Numbered from the stretch's first letter, positions 1 through 13,430 are shown. The stretch: 64,000 bases of DNA from Elysia crispata (GCA_033675545.1 JAWDGP010007415.1:104501-168500), one strand, 5' to 3'. Program-made: numbers and translations. Notes: generated by a model from the sequence alone, not told the origin.

Positions 1-889
1 ATGTAAAGCTTCAATAAAATCCATTTGAATCACAAATAAATTGCTATAAGAACCATTTTTGTTTTTGAAAAAAAAAAAAGCACAAGAAATAATCATTAAG
101 ACTTGTTTCTTTGTGCCGTCACATACTCAAGGCAAGTAATAAAGTCTGGAATTTCACTTTCCTGACATGTCAGAGTAATACCCCTTGGTCAATTTTTTCT
201 TCCTGTTTTTTCTGCTTAACTAAACTGCACCTCTGTCTCTCTTTTATTTCTTCCCATCCCCATTCGTCACTGCTTCCAACTTCAGCTAAAACCGTGGATC
301 AATTTTCCAGATTTCAACACTGATATGGAACAGATCTCAGAATGCTTAATTTTGCTTTCACCCATCGCAAGTTCCGCCAAGTTGATTCCGCGAATCTGAT
401 GTAACCGTTTCTAAATGACATCTTCGTAAAGAAGAAAGCCTCGACTGGGTGGTATGAAGCATCTTCATTGCAGTAACGCCATTTGGAAAAGTCTCGGAGT
501 TGTGACCCTCAACGATTCTTTACACCTGGAAACCATTCTCAAGTGCTTTTACCTCGACAGTTTTAGATAATATTCATTCTTACTTTTCCCACTTAAAGTT
601 GACTTTTTTAAAAACAAACGCGTTCCTTTTGGGTAGCTCATTTAGTGAATTCTTTAGCTTTGAGTTATGAGAACTTTCGTAAATACACATTCTAAGATGC
701 ATTTTAAGATTAAATTGAAGCTTTTATATAGGAATTATTTTTTTTTTGTATATATAAGACAGTGAAATATTCTTTATTTTATTCCCGCTTAATGAATAAC
801 ATGTATTACTTAAGTTGGTTTTCTTTTAATAATAATAATTCAAAATTTGACATTGGTAAAATTTCTTTATCCCTTTATCTTGCACTTTA

Positions 890-893
<4 letters not shown>

Positions 894-978
<85 letters not shown>

Positions 979-983
979 GTCTG

Positions 984-1068
<85 letters not shown>

Positions 1069-1100
1069 CTATATATATATATCTCTCTTTCTCACTCTCT
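894..1100. repeat. Compound microsatellite (TC)n-(ATCT)n-(AT)n
   Basis: Nearly pure TC dinucleotides run from about 894 to 1050, with a few CC or TG interruptions near 964-992. ATCT tetranucleotides follow, then a short AT run. The Ser/Leu-rich frames here are repeat translations, not genes. Confidence 0.95.
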
Positions 1101-2149
1101 AATTTCAGATATTTTATTGTGGTTTTTTTCTTTAGTTTTATTCAAAGCGCTTCTATAAAAATTAATTGCATATGTTAAACTATGACTGTAATATTTAAAA
1201 TAATATCACTTTCTTGTTTTTTTTTGCACTATAAATTAAATGTAATTTTTAAAGTTCCAATATTGATTTTAATGATTCTAAATGTTTTAACATGCTCCTT
1301 TCGTTTTCTATGAAAGCTGAAAAAAAATAAGTTTTTTCTTTTACATCTTGGTATTAGAAGATGTTATATGAGTTGATAGACAGTCAAACAACCGCAGCTA
1401 TTCAAATCTCAAATAATGCGTCCGTGTGCGTGGTTTTAGACAGTATCAGAGGTGGAAAAAAAATCTTATCAATTGCACTCGATTATGACAGTTCACGAAG
1501 TGTTCTTTCTCTCACTTTCCTCAGTCGCATGTACTGTATGACGAGTTAGGGACTCCCTATTGAGGCCAGCATGATGGTCGCACAACTTGAACTGTCTTAT
1601 CGCGTGATACGACTGGCTGCGGGGTTATTTAGACTGTTAAGCTGGACTAAGCAAGTCTGCCGTATGAGTTTGCAGCTTCGATGTAGATCTATATCTATAC
1701 AATTTTCTTTACATTGGGTCCCTTTATCTTTCGTTTTATATGACTTTTTTTAAAATTAGATCTAGGTTTGTCGCGCTTGCTTCTTTAAAAACTAAGGTCG
1801 GGTTTCGTGTATCCTAAACTTTATTGTTGGTAGACATAAGACATTCTTTTCAACTTTGTCCGAAAATTTTGAGAGTATGGAGTTATTGAGAGAGTTTTAA
1901 ATCTAAAAAATGAAAGGTATATAATGGCTATAATATTTCATTGTTATGTTCCATGATTTCAGCATTTTTAATGTTTATAAGTAAGTGTTGATACAACTCT
2001 AATAACCCCTCTGATGCGAATCTAGCTTGGCGTCCATTTACACCGAAGATGTTTTGTGCTATTATTAGAACAATTTTGATTTACACTATAAAAATAGTTC
2101 ATATACCACAGTTAACTAAACAAACTTAACTTGTCACTTTTGCTGTTAC

Positions 2150-2151
<2 letters not shown>

Positions 2152-2220
<69 letters not shown>

Positions 2221-2236
2221 ACACACACACACACAG
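2152..2236. repeat. (TA)n-(CA)n microsatellite
   Basis: A 67-bp pure TA tract is followed directly by about eight CA units. Confidence 0.95.
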
Positions 2237-2846
2237 AAAAAAGGCATAGTTTGCATATGAAGATGTGACCCTCTTATGACTACACACTTATCAGCTAAGT
2301 CTGTTGTAGTTAATCGCTTGAATCGAAGGCAGGTTTGTGTTTACATGTGTTTTATGGAAAGTTGACGGAGACACTGATTCCTGGCAGCGCTCACATAATG
2401 CTTAGACCTTACAAACAACATTTTTGTTTCGGTTGAAAAAAGCTGATAACTTTTGTTTTTAATTTTGTTCGATAAAATTGTGTAAAAGCTCAAGCAAGAC
2501 CAATTTCTGAATTTACCAATGTTTTACTGCCATATTTACTACTTTGTTTTGAATACTAATATACACCAAGGTCCTGACACAATGACGTCACAGTTCAGGA
2601 TGTTCAGGGAGAAAAAGTCTTATGTAACATTTCGTTCTGAATTGAAAAGTCTAAGAACTACAGGCGCTAGGCTTTGCCAGCTTTAGCCCGCAGGTAAAGT
2701 ATTATTTACACGATTAAACAGTTGTACTTACAGCAACAAAACACAGGCTTCTTTCAATGGACAAAAATTGTGGCATGAGCTCGGCGGCAGTTGTTTTTCA
2801 AAACGCTAATCGTTAAAATAGGGCTGCTATATACATAAACACATAG

Positions 2847-2847
<1 letters not shown>

Positions 2848-2887
<40 letters not shown>
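2848..2887. repeat. (AT)n microsatellite
   Basis: About 40 bp of uninterrupted AT dinucleotides. Confidence 0.95.
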
Positions 2888-2891
<4 letters not shown>

Positions 2892-4420
2892 AATAAATTC
2901 GTGCTTCATAAATAGTTCCAAATTTATAAGGTGTTTTAAAGATACAATTAAAAGTCTCAATAAAATCCATCAAGGGAAAACAGAAAATGTAGCATGTAAT
3001 TATGGGATACATTGATGAAAAGATCACATTCAAATCTTAACAAAGTCAGTCAATTTTTTTTCCTAAATGCTGTAGCTTCTAAATGGCGCAACTTTTTCAT
3101 TGCTATCATGCGCGGATATAATAAATGGCGACAATATGAAGAGTGCACTAAAATGAACTTTTCACTTAATCAACAAAACGATTTGCTGTATTACATTGCT
3201 AGAAAAGAGCTTATTCTGTACTTTCTTCATCTATTTGAAAATCCTTGGAAAGCTCTTGATTGGGTTAAAATGTTCCGCAAAAGTGTCAAGAAATGCACTG
3301 CCCTAAGGGAACTCATAGTTTGATACTTTAATTTTAATGACAATATAATGACCGTTTTAAAAGCTGTTTAATTGTTGTTCTTTTTTAATAAGGGCCATGT
3401 TTGGTATGTTTGATTTTCCCCCCTCCTTTTGTTAACCTTTTCCTTGTTAAGTCTGTTGAAGCTCTTTTTGTGTATAAATGTAACGTAATTACGTAAGTCT
3501 GTGTTTCTTTTTAAATATAAGTAGTTTTCTGATTTTCTTTCACTAGTTTTTTTCGTATGAGTGAAGGCTAGGTGGGTAAATAATGAATTCTTTCTTTTCG
3601 CGTCCATGTAAGCACGGTTATCAGCCTTTTTTTTCTTTCTGTAAGTCTTTTTGGAAAGATCTAAGGTAAGAAGAAAAAGAAGAAAGAATTTCCTAGCCTG
3701 CTGATTGGTGGAAAATGTCACTTGTATCTTTTTACAATCGCCTCGTCATAAATTGCGGTATATACAGATAAGATGGCTTTGAAAGTTCACCTGTCCAATC
3801 AAGCTAGAATAAATCATGATTAATTTTAAGTATAACCATTTATTTATATTTCTGAAATATTAAGCTCTATTTTAGTGATTTTGAAGAACTTTTTACTTCC
3901 TTAAGTGTTTGCCGGTACCTGAAGTGTGAGCTTTCTGGTTTCTTCATTAAAATAATTTCATAGCTATAAAAAAAATTAGAGGAAACCCATGATGTCACAT
4001 TTCCTTAACAACGCTATGTTGCTGGCTCGATACAAACTGCAGTTTGCTGTTCCTGTAAAGCAAGGATGTCGACCCAGAGTGTGTTGAAAAGTTACATGGA
4101 CTTTGGTCGATCTTGCTCGGAATGGCGCTATTTGTTCTGAGAATTTTGCTCCCATGTTGGTGTCACTATTGCGCTGGTGCACAGGTTGTACCATCAGACT
4201 GAAGAACCACCACTGACTTCGTACGTTAAATTTCTATCGAGAAAACCAGTAGGATTTTATCTCCTAACTTGACCAATGAAGGGTCCAAACTGATGGGCAA
4301 TATGGTTTCATTCTATGAAAACGTAGAAAATCAGATTGTGTGGAGTGAATAAAAAGATATATTGAAGAGAAATGAGCCTACTGAGGTCATTACTAAAGCC
4401 ATGAGCTCTAATATCTCCTT

Positions 4421-5575
4421 CTACAAATCAATTGTCATGTAAACTCGCTGGAATCCTTGTGCGAATTCTCTTCTGGCCATGTCCAGTCCTGGTAGCTTGA
4501 TGTGGGAGTCGGTGGTGGTTCCTGGTAGAGCCGAGTAACTCCAGCCCAGAGGGTTCGTGGTGGGCGGATTACACGCACCGAACCACCAGCCAGCTCCTGC
4601 CAGCTGTGCGCAATGTTTTGCGCCACTTTGATCGTGGTCGATGTCAACAGTGGAGAATGGCGTTCCCGATTGGCCGTGGAGAATGTTTTGGAAATAAACA
4701 CTCGCGCCGTCCATAGCGATGTTCGTGGCTCTGCTGGATTGGCTGTTGATGCTGTAAGCGTAACCAGAGGAAGCTGGCCCCACGACAAAGTTACTGGAAC
4801 TTTCGAGAATTTCTCCACTAACAGCGGAAGAGTTAAAAGATACGCCAAATCGAGCTCTATGGCTACCACCGCTCGACGTGTACCGGTGCAAATTTTCCAG
4901 TCCAATCCAGTAGTCCTCGTCGCTGAACCTGAACCCGTTGACGTATTCACTCCAAGAGAGTCCCATGTCGACTCGACCCGAGCTGCGCAGGATTGTAAAA
5001 GACGTAGACCACGACCTTAGGACGCAATGGGTCTGAAAGATACATGTACCATCTCCGAAGAGATCCACCGTTACTGGATAAACTCCTGGAGCAGCGCCAG
5101 AACTGGCTAGGTCTTGACAAGATCTTAGAAACTGCTCGCAGTGGTCACCAGCATAGCCCGCGGTGTTCGAACAATCACATACGCCACTTTGCTGGTCGAA
5201 TTGACCTCCGTTCAGGCACGGCACGGAAGTCGTCTGAGAGGCACCATTGCTCCCTCCTTCGCGTTGATAACTATATAAACTCGGGTCAAAGGTTACGCAT
5301 GTCGAGTCCACTTCACAGCGGTAGTTCTGGTAGCATGTGCTACTAGATGAGACAAAGAGGGCGTTTTCGCAAGATGTATTCTTGCTACAAGATGATAGAC
5401 ATTCCAGTTTGCTGCGGACTTTGAGCCCAGTGCTGTAGCAAGAGCTGTCCATGGTGCAGCATGGCTGTCTGGTAAAGTTTACTCTGTTGATCACACAGTC
5501 AGTCAGCTCCAGCCACGCTGCTGACCTGAGGCATAGAATCAAAAAGCTCCCGGTGAAGCTGCTCCTCCGTGCCAT
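4421..5575 (-). CDS. Secreted fibrinogen-related protein (PAN-like, EGF-like and FReD domains)
   Basis: One uninterrupted coding exon of 384 residues. I start it at Met 5575, just after a good splice acceptor (TACAG, exon from 5577) and followed by a signal peptide (hydrophobic residues 11-21). An in-frame upstream Met at 5665 would add 30 residues but hides the signal. A Cys-rich PAN/apple-like segment covers about 27-95. A short EGF-like module covers about 120-147 (CLNGG, CDC, GDHC) and shows only four cysteines. A fibrinogen C-terminal domain runs from about 153 to the end: WSEYVNGF, WIGLENLH, a calcium-site-like DIDHD at 311-315 followed by HCA, and GWWFGAC near 329-335. FReD proteins are usually extracellular lectins in innate recognition or adhesion. 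That role is family knowledge; the ligand is unknown. There is no immunoglobulin domain, so it is not a classic snail FREP. Confidence 0.85.
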   Translation of the reverse strand: MARRSSFTGSFLILCLRSAAWLELTDCVINRVNFTRQPCCTMDSSCYSTGLKVRSKLECLSSCSKNTSCENALFVSSSSTCYQNYRCEVDSTCVTFDPSLYSYQREGGSNGASQTTSVPCLNGGQFDQQSGVCDCSNTAGYAGDHCEQFLRSCQDLASSGAAPGVYPVTVDLFGDGTCIFQTHCVLRSWSTSFTILRSSGRVDMGLSWSEYVNGFRFSDEDYWIGLENLHRYTSSGGSHRARFGVSFNSSAVSGEILESSSNFVVGPASSGYAYSINSQSSRATNIAMDGASVYFQNILHGQSGTPFSTVDIDHDQSGAKHCAQLAGAGWWFGACNPPTTNPLGWSYSALPGTTTDSHIKLPGLDMARREFAQGFQRVYMTIDL

Positions 5576-5985
5576 TCCTGTATCATTAACATCGTTATTA
5601 TAATTGAGATGGTGATAATAATGATAATCCATATATAATGGGGCTAAGCGAAGAAAGAGAGCCATCTAACCGAGCATTTCTAGATCATTTAGAAACGCCA
5701 AATTTGTCAAAAAGTTGTAAATTGTCCTAAAGATTGGAGTGGTAATATTATTTTTCACCAAAGAAGTATGTTTCGAAAATTAAAGGCAAAAATGTGATTA
5801 TTATTTTCTTATAAGAAACGGTGTCACATATATGTGCGAATATCCTTGTGTAGTTTGTTGTTCTTGTTTTTGTGTCTGACGAAAGCGTAAAGCCAAAAGC
5901 TTACGTGTTTTGTTTTGTTGCTTTTTTTTGGTCCATTTTGGAGCTGCACTCTATTTTTTTCTGTTTTTTTACGGTGCTTCACAAC

Positions 5986-5990
<5 letters not shown>
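5576..5990. other. Upstream flank of the fibrinogen-related gene
   Basis: AT-rich sequence. A 3' splice site at 5578-5579 on the minus strand suggests a further 5'UTR exon somewhere upstream. I could not identify that exon or a core promoter. Confidence 0.4.
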
Positions 5991-6070
<80 letters not shown>

Positions 6071-6134
6071 GGTGGTTGTGGTGGCGGTGGTGGTTGTGGT
6101 AGAAATAATGGTACTGGTAGTGGTAGTGGTAGTG

Positions 6135-6204
<70 letters not shown>

Positions 6205-6223
6205 CAGTAGTAGTAGTAGTAAT
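5987..6223. repeat. Trinucleotide repeat (CAG)n-(TAG)n-(TGG)n-(TAG)n
   Basis: About 237 bp of imperfect trinucleotides: eight or nine CAG, many TAG/AGT, a TGG-rich middle, then AGT again. Poly-Ser, poly-Val and poly-Thr frames through it are repeat artefacts. Confidence 0.95.
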
Positions 6224-6229
6224 CATAAT

Positions 6230-7600
6230 AAAAGCAGGATCACAACTCTTGAAACTCTACATCCAATAATAAACTAAGTATTAATAATTGTATTGAACAT
6301 AGCAAAAGTTTCAGTTTTATTGGATGAAGCATTCCCTATATTTTTATAAGGTTAATGATGAAGCCAATAAAGGCGAAAAGTTTTTTTTATGTTCAATACA
6401 AATGTTTTTACTTTGTTCATTGTCCTTGAGTTCAAGTTAATCATTGCTTTATATATTTATATATTATATAACAATAATGATGACGATGATGATGAACAAG
6501 TTGGAAGAAGGATTGTTTTTAAGTTGGTTTTTTTGTTTGTTTTGGGTTGGTTTTTTTTTTTTTATTTAATGAAAGCCTTTTCTTTCAATAACTCACCCAA
6601 AGGCCGCTCCGCTAGCTTTTCTAACGAGTTAGCGATCCTCTCTCGCTCGAGCGTGTCTGCAGAGATGTAGAGATCTAATTATGCTCAGTCCGTATCAGAC
6701 CGCAGAGCCTTCGTTCTTGCCACTGCTGTGACTCCAGTGATTTGTTTTACAGTGGCGAGTGAGGCTCGAGAGAGCCGAGTTGGCGGAACACTGAGTTGAT
6801 GGATTGACGGAGAGCGGGACCACGGTACGCCGCAAACTACAGGACAGATTTTCTTCTTTCTTTGAATCTGACCCTCGTAGTTTTGGAAGCAAGGTGTTTT
6901 ACGCCAGCGTTAGTAAACAAAGTCTGTTGCATTTTGTGCTCAACCTATGGCGACGAATGGAGTGATAAGTTAACAAATCTATACAATAGAAGTCGAAAAA
7001 GCCGATGAATAATGCCAACGATAAATGTATTGTTGATTTCTTTTGAAATTGCTGCTGAAAGCACTATTATCAAAGAATACTCTCCTTTTGAGGAGTTTAT
7101 TTTTATTTTTTACTTAATTCGCCTGGCAACTGGCAACCTTAACGCTCTGAAAGGGCTGAAAGTCATTGAAAGGTCATGTTATTATGTTATGAAGAAAACG
7201 AAGAAACTCACTGCTGAGATCTTTAACGTTTTAGTGAGTGCAAGTCTTACAGCACCTTTTTAAAGACTGACATTTAATTTGAAACATGTTCTGTAGTTGG
7301 GGTGAAATCGTCGAATTCGCCTAGTTTGATAGGCTAAAAATAGTAACATACTTACCCAAAAAATTAATTTGAGTCCATTTGTGTTATAAACAGCTCTAGC
7401 GTTTGGCCAGAAATTCAAATTATGAAACGCTCTAGGGCTCTCATCTCACAGGGCAGCCCTGTAAGGCAAGTCAGCCGTGATTCACAGCAAGGAGGTAGGT
7501 GCCGAAATTCTTGTCTAACACAATAAGACTCATGTCATAGCGAACTCCGATTTTTTTCCGCCAACAATCGCGATTTAGTTAACTTGAATTTTATTTTTTT
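6230..7600. other. No gene recognised
   Basis: A moderately GC-rich patch at about 6600-6850 contains short open frames on both strands, but no domain, signal or splice pattern could be supported. The rest is AT-rich. Confidence 0.45.
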
Positions 7601-7607
7601 TCCCCCA

Positions 7608-7615
7608 TGAGAGAG

Positions 7616-7692
<77 letters not shown>
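7608..7692. repeat. (GA)n microsatellite
   Basis: About 85 bp of GA with one early GC interruption. Confidence 0.95.
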
Positions 7693-7693
<1 letters not shown>

Positions 7694-8648
7694 CCAAAAT
7701 CTTCAAGCCTGTATTAGAGGTTAGGTCAAGTAGAAAGCTTGGTCTTTAAGATGTGATTGTGAGTCACTTTGGATAAATCCGAGATGAACGTTTCTTTAAG
7801 ATTGAGGCCACCACGGCTGATTTCTTCTAACGTTTCTTAACGTTAACCAGCGGTTTGGTGAATTAACGTCTCTTCATTGCTCATTGTTTTACTTGAACAA
7901 GGAGCACATAGCCATTTTGTTTCTTGGAACGAGAAAATCTTTCTATTGATCTCGTTTTACAAAGCTTTTGATTCAAGCAGGTCATCGTGACCTGGGGGTA
8001 GTGAACGTGAAGTACATTTTGAAAAGGTTGAAGGAAGCATTGGCTAAAAGCTACAAGTGAAAAAGTTCATACTAAGCGGCGTGAAATGGTACTCAAACAG
8101 AGGTTATTGAACCTTGAAAGTATGCGTTTGTTCATTGATGTAACGCTTGTAATTTAAGCCGGCAAACAATTCTTTCAGGCCAATCTTGTTCTGCTTCACT
8201 AAGTGCATGCTGTATATTGGGCACTGGAGATTTCGATCAAAAATCACTGCACGCTGAGTTTTCATCATTCTTAAATTTTGTTGTTCTAAAATGTGGGATA
8301 ACTTAGTGGGCTTTGAAGAAAGAGTGAACATGAAATGAGCAGAAAAAAAAATCAAGTTTGTTGGGAAAGTGAAACAGATTTTATACTGAACTCAATAAAG
8401 CATTTTCTGTCTCTGCCTATTATCGAATGTCTAAATGTCTGTCAGTGTGCCTGTCAGCCTCTTTCCCGGTTTCTTTCTTTTTTTTAATGCGGTGCTATTT
8501 TGTCTGTTTCTGTCTCTTTCTTTCTGTTTGTCTTTCTGTCTGTCTGTTTGTTTGAATGTCTAATTACACTTTTCTTTGTCCTTTTTTGCTATACGTATGT
8601 CTGTATCTGTCAATCTGCACATCTGTGCATCTGTCTATCTTCCTTCTT

Positions 8649-8651
<3 letters not shown>

Positions 8652-8740
<89 letters not shown>

Positions 8741-8745
8741 CTCTC
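8652..8745. repeat. (TC)n microsatellite with C-run
   Basis: A short C homopolymer leads into about 85 bp of TC. The region 8400-8650 upstream is also pyrimidine-rich with CTGT/TCTG words. Confidence 0.95.
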
Positions 8746-8949
8746 GTTTATCTGTTAATATATCTATTTTTTTTTCTATCTCTCTTTTTCAGTTATTTCA
8801 TTTTCTTTTTCAGACGCTTCTTTTTATTGCCGTTGTTCGGTTTTCCTCAGCTTCCCTTTTTATTGGATATTAATTGGGATAAAGCTGGGCGCTATTCCTG
8901 CAAACTGATGTCTGGAACGAGCTTTACAAGGCAATAGTTGCGTTTGAAG

Positions 8950-11900
8950 AAAAGGAAGAAGAAATATATCTCCTTTCATAGCGGTGAATTTGAGAATATT
9001 CAGCAGCTGGAATCGAGGGAGGAGAAAGGAGCGTTTCGATGCAAACTACAAAAAGTTTCTTCATAAAACTGCTAACCCGGCTGTGCATTGATCTCAGGGC
9101 ATTAAAACTCCGCAGCAGTTGAGCATTGTGTTTGACTGTTTTCCCTCAGTGAGCCATGAGTGATGGACGGTGTCAAGGAAGTCGTGACTGGCAACTTGAT
9201 ACATTTATCAAAGAGTTTTAGATCTAGGTCTCCATTGTTAGGATCACTTCAGGCACTCTCCTTATAATAGCTTACGAGATCTGGATTTGGATAAAGTCTT
9301 CAACATAGGCACCTGAAATCTTTGTCTATGATCATAAAAAAAAGATTGACCAGCTTGCGCCGTGGGCGTATTACAAGCCGTCACATGAACGAGACAAAAA
9401 GTCTGAAAGAAAGAAACTGTAAGTGATGACTTTGCAACTGCTATTATGAAAAAAGATTTTTGTCATAAATTAAAACTATAGCATAAGGATCTTTATATGA
9501 TGCACATTACAACCAATATCGCCACTGGGCTAGCAAAATATTGATCACCTCATTCTCGAAATAGATCGAACTAGAAGAGTAGAGCTAAACAAAGAGGGAC
9601 ATTCCCTTAATGATCTTTGAGACCTACAAATTGAATTTTGTTATTATAAAATAGAAATAAAATAAAATTCCTAGTTCGCTTCGGTTTATAAAAAGGATAG
9701 TCCTATTTTCATCAAAACATCACCCCAAAAGAAAGAAATCAAAGTTCTTTACTTTCAGAAAATTTGGAAAAACAAAGCATAAAAACCAAAGCAAACCGTA
9801 ACAATATAAAACTAAACAAACACTCATCTATATACAAAAGTAACCATATGGCTTGAGAGATGAACCACAGACAAGTTTATCCTATGTGTCATTCTTCGTG
9901 TTGTTTTGTCTAAACTTTCGTTGTTTGGATCTTTGTTAATTGCGTCGATAAGATTCTGCGAGGACCATAATTAATGTTAAAAAAATTATAACAATTCTAA
10001 TCTATCATTTATCGCTCTCAATGAAGATTTAAGTCAGAAGACTGACTTGGACTGGGATAGGTCTAGATTTATTTAATGGAAATTATTTAACATAATTCTT
10101 TAGAGGGAGGTCACTACCCGGCAACTTCTTGAAAATATTCCAGACCCTACCCCTCTCTAGAGATCTGCCTTTCCCAGTTTCGCTCTTATAAATTCGTCAT
10201 ATTCAGCGCTGCCAGCGAATGATTCTGCGTTGCTAGTTTGATCCGTTTTCTGCAAAGAAAACTTTTTTTTTTGTGTTAATCTCATTACAGGGCGCTGTTC
10301 AGTTTCTTTCCATTACTCTAATGAACCAGTTTCGCCTTTTTCCTTTCTGGTTATTTGTGATCCCCATCCACATCTCCAGGTCTATGTGTTGTTTTAGTGA
10401 AGTTCTCATGCATAGCGCAGTGTTGAGTCCGCAAGGGCACCATCGCGAGTGCATGTTTTGTCATTTACTCTGATTCTTAGAGCAAGAGTGTCGAGGCAAG
10501 GCTCTTTCTCTTCTAATATTATTGTTTTTAACACTCGTTCGCCCAGGTAATACGGAGTCTCTAGGGAGAACACAAGCTCACAAAGTGTGAGTTCACCTCT
10601 CAGAGTCCATGAACCATTCATCATTTTAATGGAAATTTCTAATTAACACAGATGTAGAATGTAATACTGTAGTTTTGGTGGATTGAACGCGTGGCAGCTT
10701 TTGTTAAATACATCAAAGAATTGAAATGTTAGTAACTGATAATACTAAATGATGGACAAGCTAACATCGTGCTCAAATTCACATGATAAGTTCTGCATAT
10801 GGTTGACAGAAAAAGACAGCTAAAATACCTGCGGCTGCTTGATTTGTTTCACTTTCGGTTTGTTTCAGCTGATTAGGTTAAACTTTTTGGGTTGACAAAA
10901 TTATATCTTGGTAGAATTTATGTCATTCGGTGGAAAATGATGTGAATAGCAATTTCGATATGTAATTGACATTGCCGATATATTTTTGTGGATGTTTTAT
11001 AGCGTTAAAAATGTCAAGTTTAGACATACGCTATAATTATATTCATTCAGTCTAAACGTGTTTTAACTGGTAACAGTATTTTGCAGCCTTTTAAAGAAAT
11101 TGGGTGTTTTTCTGTTTTCCTGGGATGACTTCATCAATTCATTCCTGTGTAAGAACCAAATACACGCCGCCGAACTGTTTCTGCATCATGCCCATAGGCA
11201 CGCTTTTGGTGGTTGTTTTTTTTTTTTTCTTCTTTTTTTTAATCCTTCTCTTCCGCTCTTCTCCCAGCTTCTTGGCCTTATGGTAAAGTTTGCGTTATTT
11301 CAGCCAGATCCACACCCTAATTTCTTATTCGAATGTAATTCATCAAATTTTAATGTACCGAGCAGCTCTTAACTCGACGCACCATTGCTAAGGAGACTGT
11401 CAGAAACTGTGATGTAAACTCTCCATATTACTTAGGTACTCTTCCAGGGTTAGGACAGATTTAGGTCATTTCCGACATAAAAATTTAAACTGAACTGTGA
11501 TAATTTATGATAGGCCTGTAACAATTTATTACCTTTCGGACATTCAATCAACATTTAACAAAAAGTACTTTGTGGCTATTCAGGGCCACTCACTTCAAGA
11601 CAATGTCAGGGTAGACACCTGTTACGTGTATTATTTATGTTATTTTTTTTCTATTCATCTGTACATTTTAACGCAAAGTTCTACCTTAACAGTTCTCAAT
11701 CAGCTTCGAATTTTTAGAAGATATTTTTTTTTGGAAATAGCAGATCTTCTTAATCAACCAAGGATGCGTCTCTTATACCATCTTAGATCACTCATAAGTG
11801 CCAAGCACTCTCACTTCTTTCATTTTTTGCCGTTCTAAGAACTCCATGCTGGAAACTTGAGGATCTGGAAGGCAAATTTGAGCCCCAATTCAAGCTTTCT

Positions 11901-12530
11901 GCATCATTGTATTTACAATAAGTCTGTACTCTTTTTACCAACCAAAATAACAAAAAATATCGAAAGGGTCGTTCCTCTTTCTTATTTTCAAGTGTTTTTT
12001 CGTGCCGTCTCAACCCATTTAGTTATCGATTCATTTTTTTTAATCTTCACACGACTTTTTCATAACCATCCTCAAACTAAATCCAGCTATACCATGACCC
12101 ATTTTTGCATCCAAGCCATTTACTCATGTATTTAAATTGCCCAAATGCGATTTATTAAGAGTGTTTTCCAAGGCCTAAGAAAGTCGTACCGGGCCATCGA
12201 CACATTTTCATACTGCTTTCCACGTTGCTGCATGTGACGTGAAAGCAATTTGTGGGACGGGCTTGCAGGCTGCTAATTGCTTCGTGTATACATGCACTAA
12301 TTTCACTCTCCATTCGTTACTTAATAAAACAAACCTAATAGTTTTTCCACCTGTCTGTGTAGCTGGGCCTGTACTGTTCAAGAGGAAAGCTATATTATCT
12401 TGCAATTGTTTTCAGTGTATTGAGCCATCTCAGTGAATACAATGACTGTCTCCACTGGCATTGCCACTCTGAACTTAGCTTTTATCTATAAAACTTCCAC
12501 TACCAATGTTAGAATTACGACAAACCAGCG
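8950..12530. other. Intergenic stretch, no gene recognised
   Basis: AT-rich sequence with only short, unrelated open frames on both strands. I found no tRNA, no recognisable transposon ends and no domain matches. Confidence 0.5.
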
Positions 12531-12536
12531 GATCTC

Positions 12537-12605
12537 ATTATATATATATATATATATAGTTTGAAGATAAGTTGGAATAATTGATGAGTGCTCAACTGTG
12601 GGAGC

Positions 12606-12663
<58 letters not shown>
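12537..12663. repeat. Two (AT)n tracts
   Basis: Pure AT runs at about 12537-12558 and 12611-12663, separated by about 50 bp of unique sequence. Confidence 0.9.
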
Positions 12664-12666
<3 letters not shown>

Positions 12667-12869
12667 CACTCAAAATCACTGTGGTCGGACCGGTAGAGAG
12701 CTATCTTGTCTACGTTATATACAGACATATTGTTATACACAACTTCTATATCTATAATTCTTTGATCTGCTATTTTTTTTTTCATTTAAAAAATGTCTGA
12801 GGTATCTTGACTGTAACTTGTAACTACTCACCATTTTACCTAAATCAAATGCCTCACCCAATAACTAGA

Positions 12870-13430
12870 CCGATGTTGCTTTCTTCCGCGGCACTGAACC
12901 TATCACCGTACCTATGCTCCGCTCGAATAAAAACAAAAGGTTGGCAGAGCGGGGAAGTCAAACAGCAGAACAAGTCACACCTTCTCCTCTTAAACTCGTG
13001 TCCGTCGCCAGCTGCGAGTAGGGCCTGTCGGGTCTGACACAAGGGTCCAAGGAATCCGGGCGCCGGCAATAATCCCCGGAAGATCCCCCCACATAATGTT
13101 TCACAGCCGGATCCCTCAACCCCGACTCGTACCGGTTACCGGTCACCCTATTAAGAACCTCCTAGGAGACAACCTCGGGATGCGGCGTCCGCCCAGAGAC
13201 GAGATACGCCTTCAAACCAACTCAGCAAACACCAAAAAAATTGTCTTCTGAAACGTCAACCCAACCATGAAACCAATAACAACAATGAATGTCTACAGTC
13301 GGCCGCACAGTAGAGGGGGGCAAGGGAGGACCCCAATAAAATCAATGTTCGGGGGTGCACGTCACTGTCACTGAAAGGGGAACCACGATCTAGATTGATG
13401 TTACGTTCCCCTTCGACAATGCTTCAAATC
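12870..13430 (+). mobile_element. GC-rich patch, possible degenerate LINE 5' end
   Basis: This roughly 560-bp stretch is far more GC-rich and CpG-rich than its surroundings. Around 13236-13262 the plus strand reads KKIVF-stop-NVNP. That resembles the WNV motif opening the endonuclease domain of many non-LTR retrotransposons, with the Trp codon changed to a stop. No target-site duplication or long open frame supports it. A CpG-rich regulatory remnant is the main alternative. Confidence 0.3.

Larger units (their letters stand above)
1..4400. other. Intergenic stretch, no gene recognised
   Basis: Open frames here are short and show no family resemblance. The longest non-repeat frame (3012-3323, plus) gives 103 residues with no recognisable motif. 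The visible structure is microsatellite: (TC)n then (ATCT)n and (AT)n at about 894-1100, (TA)n then (CA)n at 2152-2236, and (AT)n at 2848-2887. Scattered TAGATCT words occur near 1683-1760. Confidence 0.6.

Noticed and set aside
3012-3323. 103-codon plus-strand frame
   Set aside because: No recognisable domain or signal; I could not separate it from chance.
4435-5346. Other open frames overlapping the fibrinogen-related gene on both strands
   Set aside because: They are shadows of the real frame, which alone shows conserved FReD motifs and a signal peptide.
5910-6277. Poly-Ser, poly-Val and poly-Thr frames
   Set aside because: Trinucleotide repeat artefact; all frames are homopolymeric.
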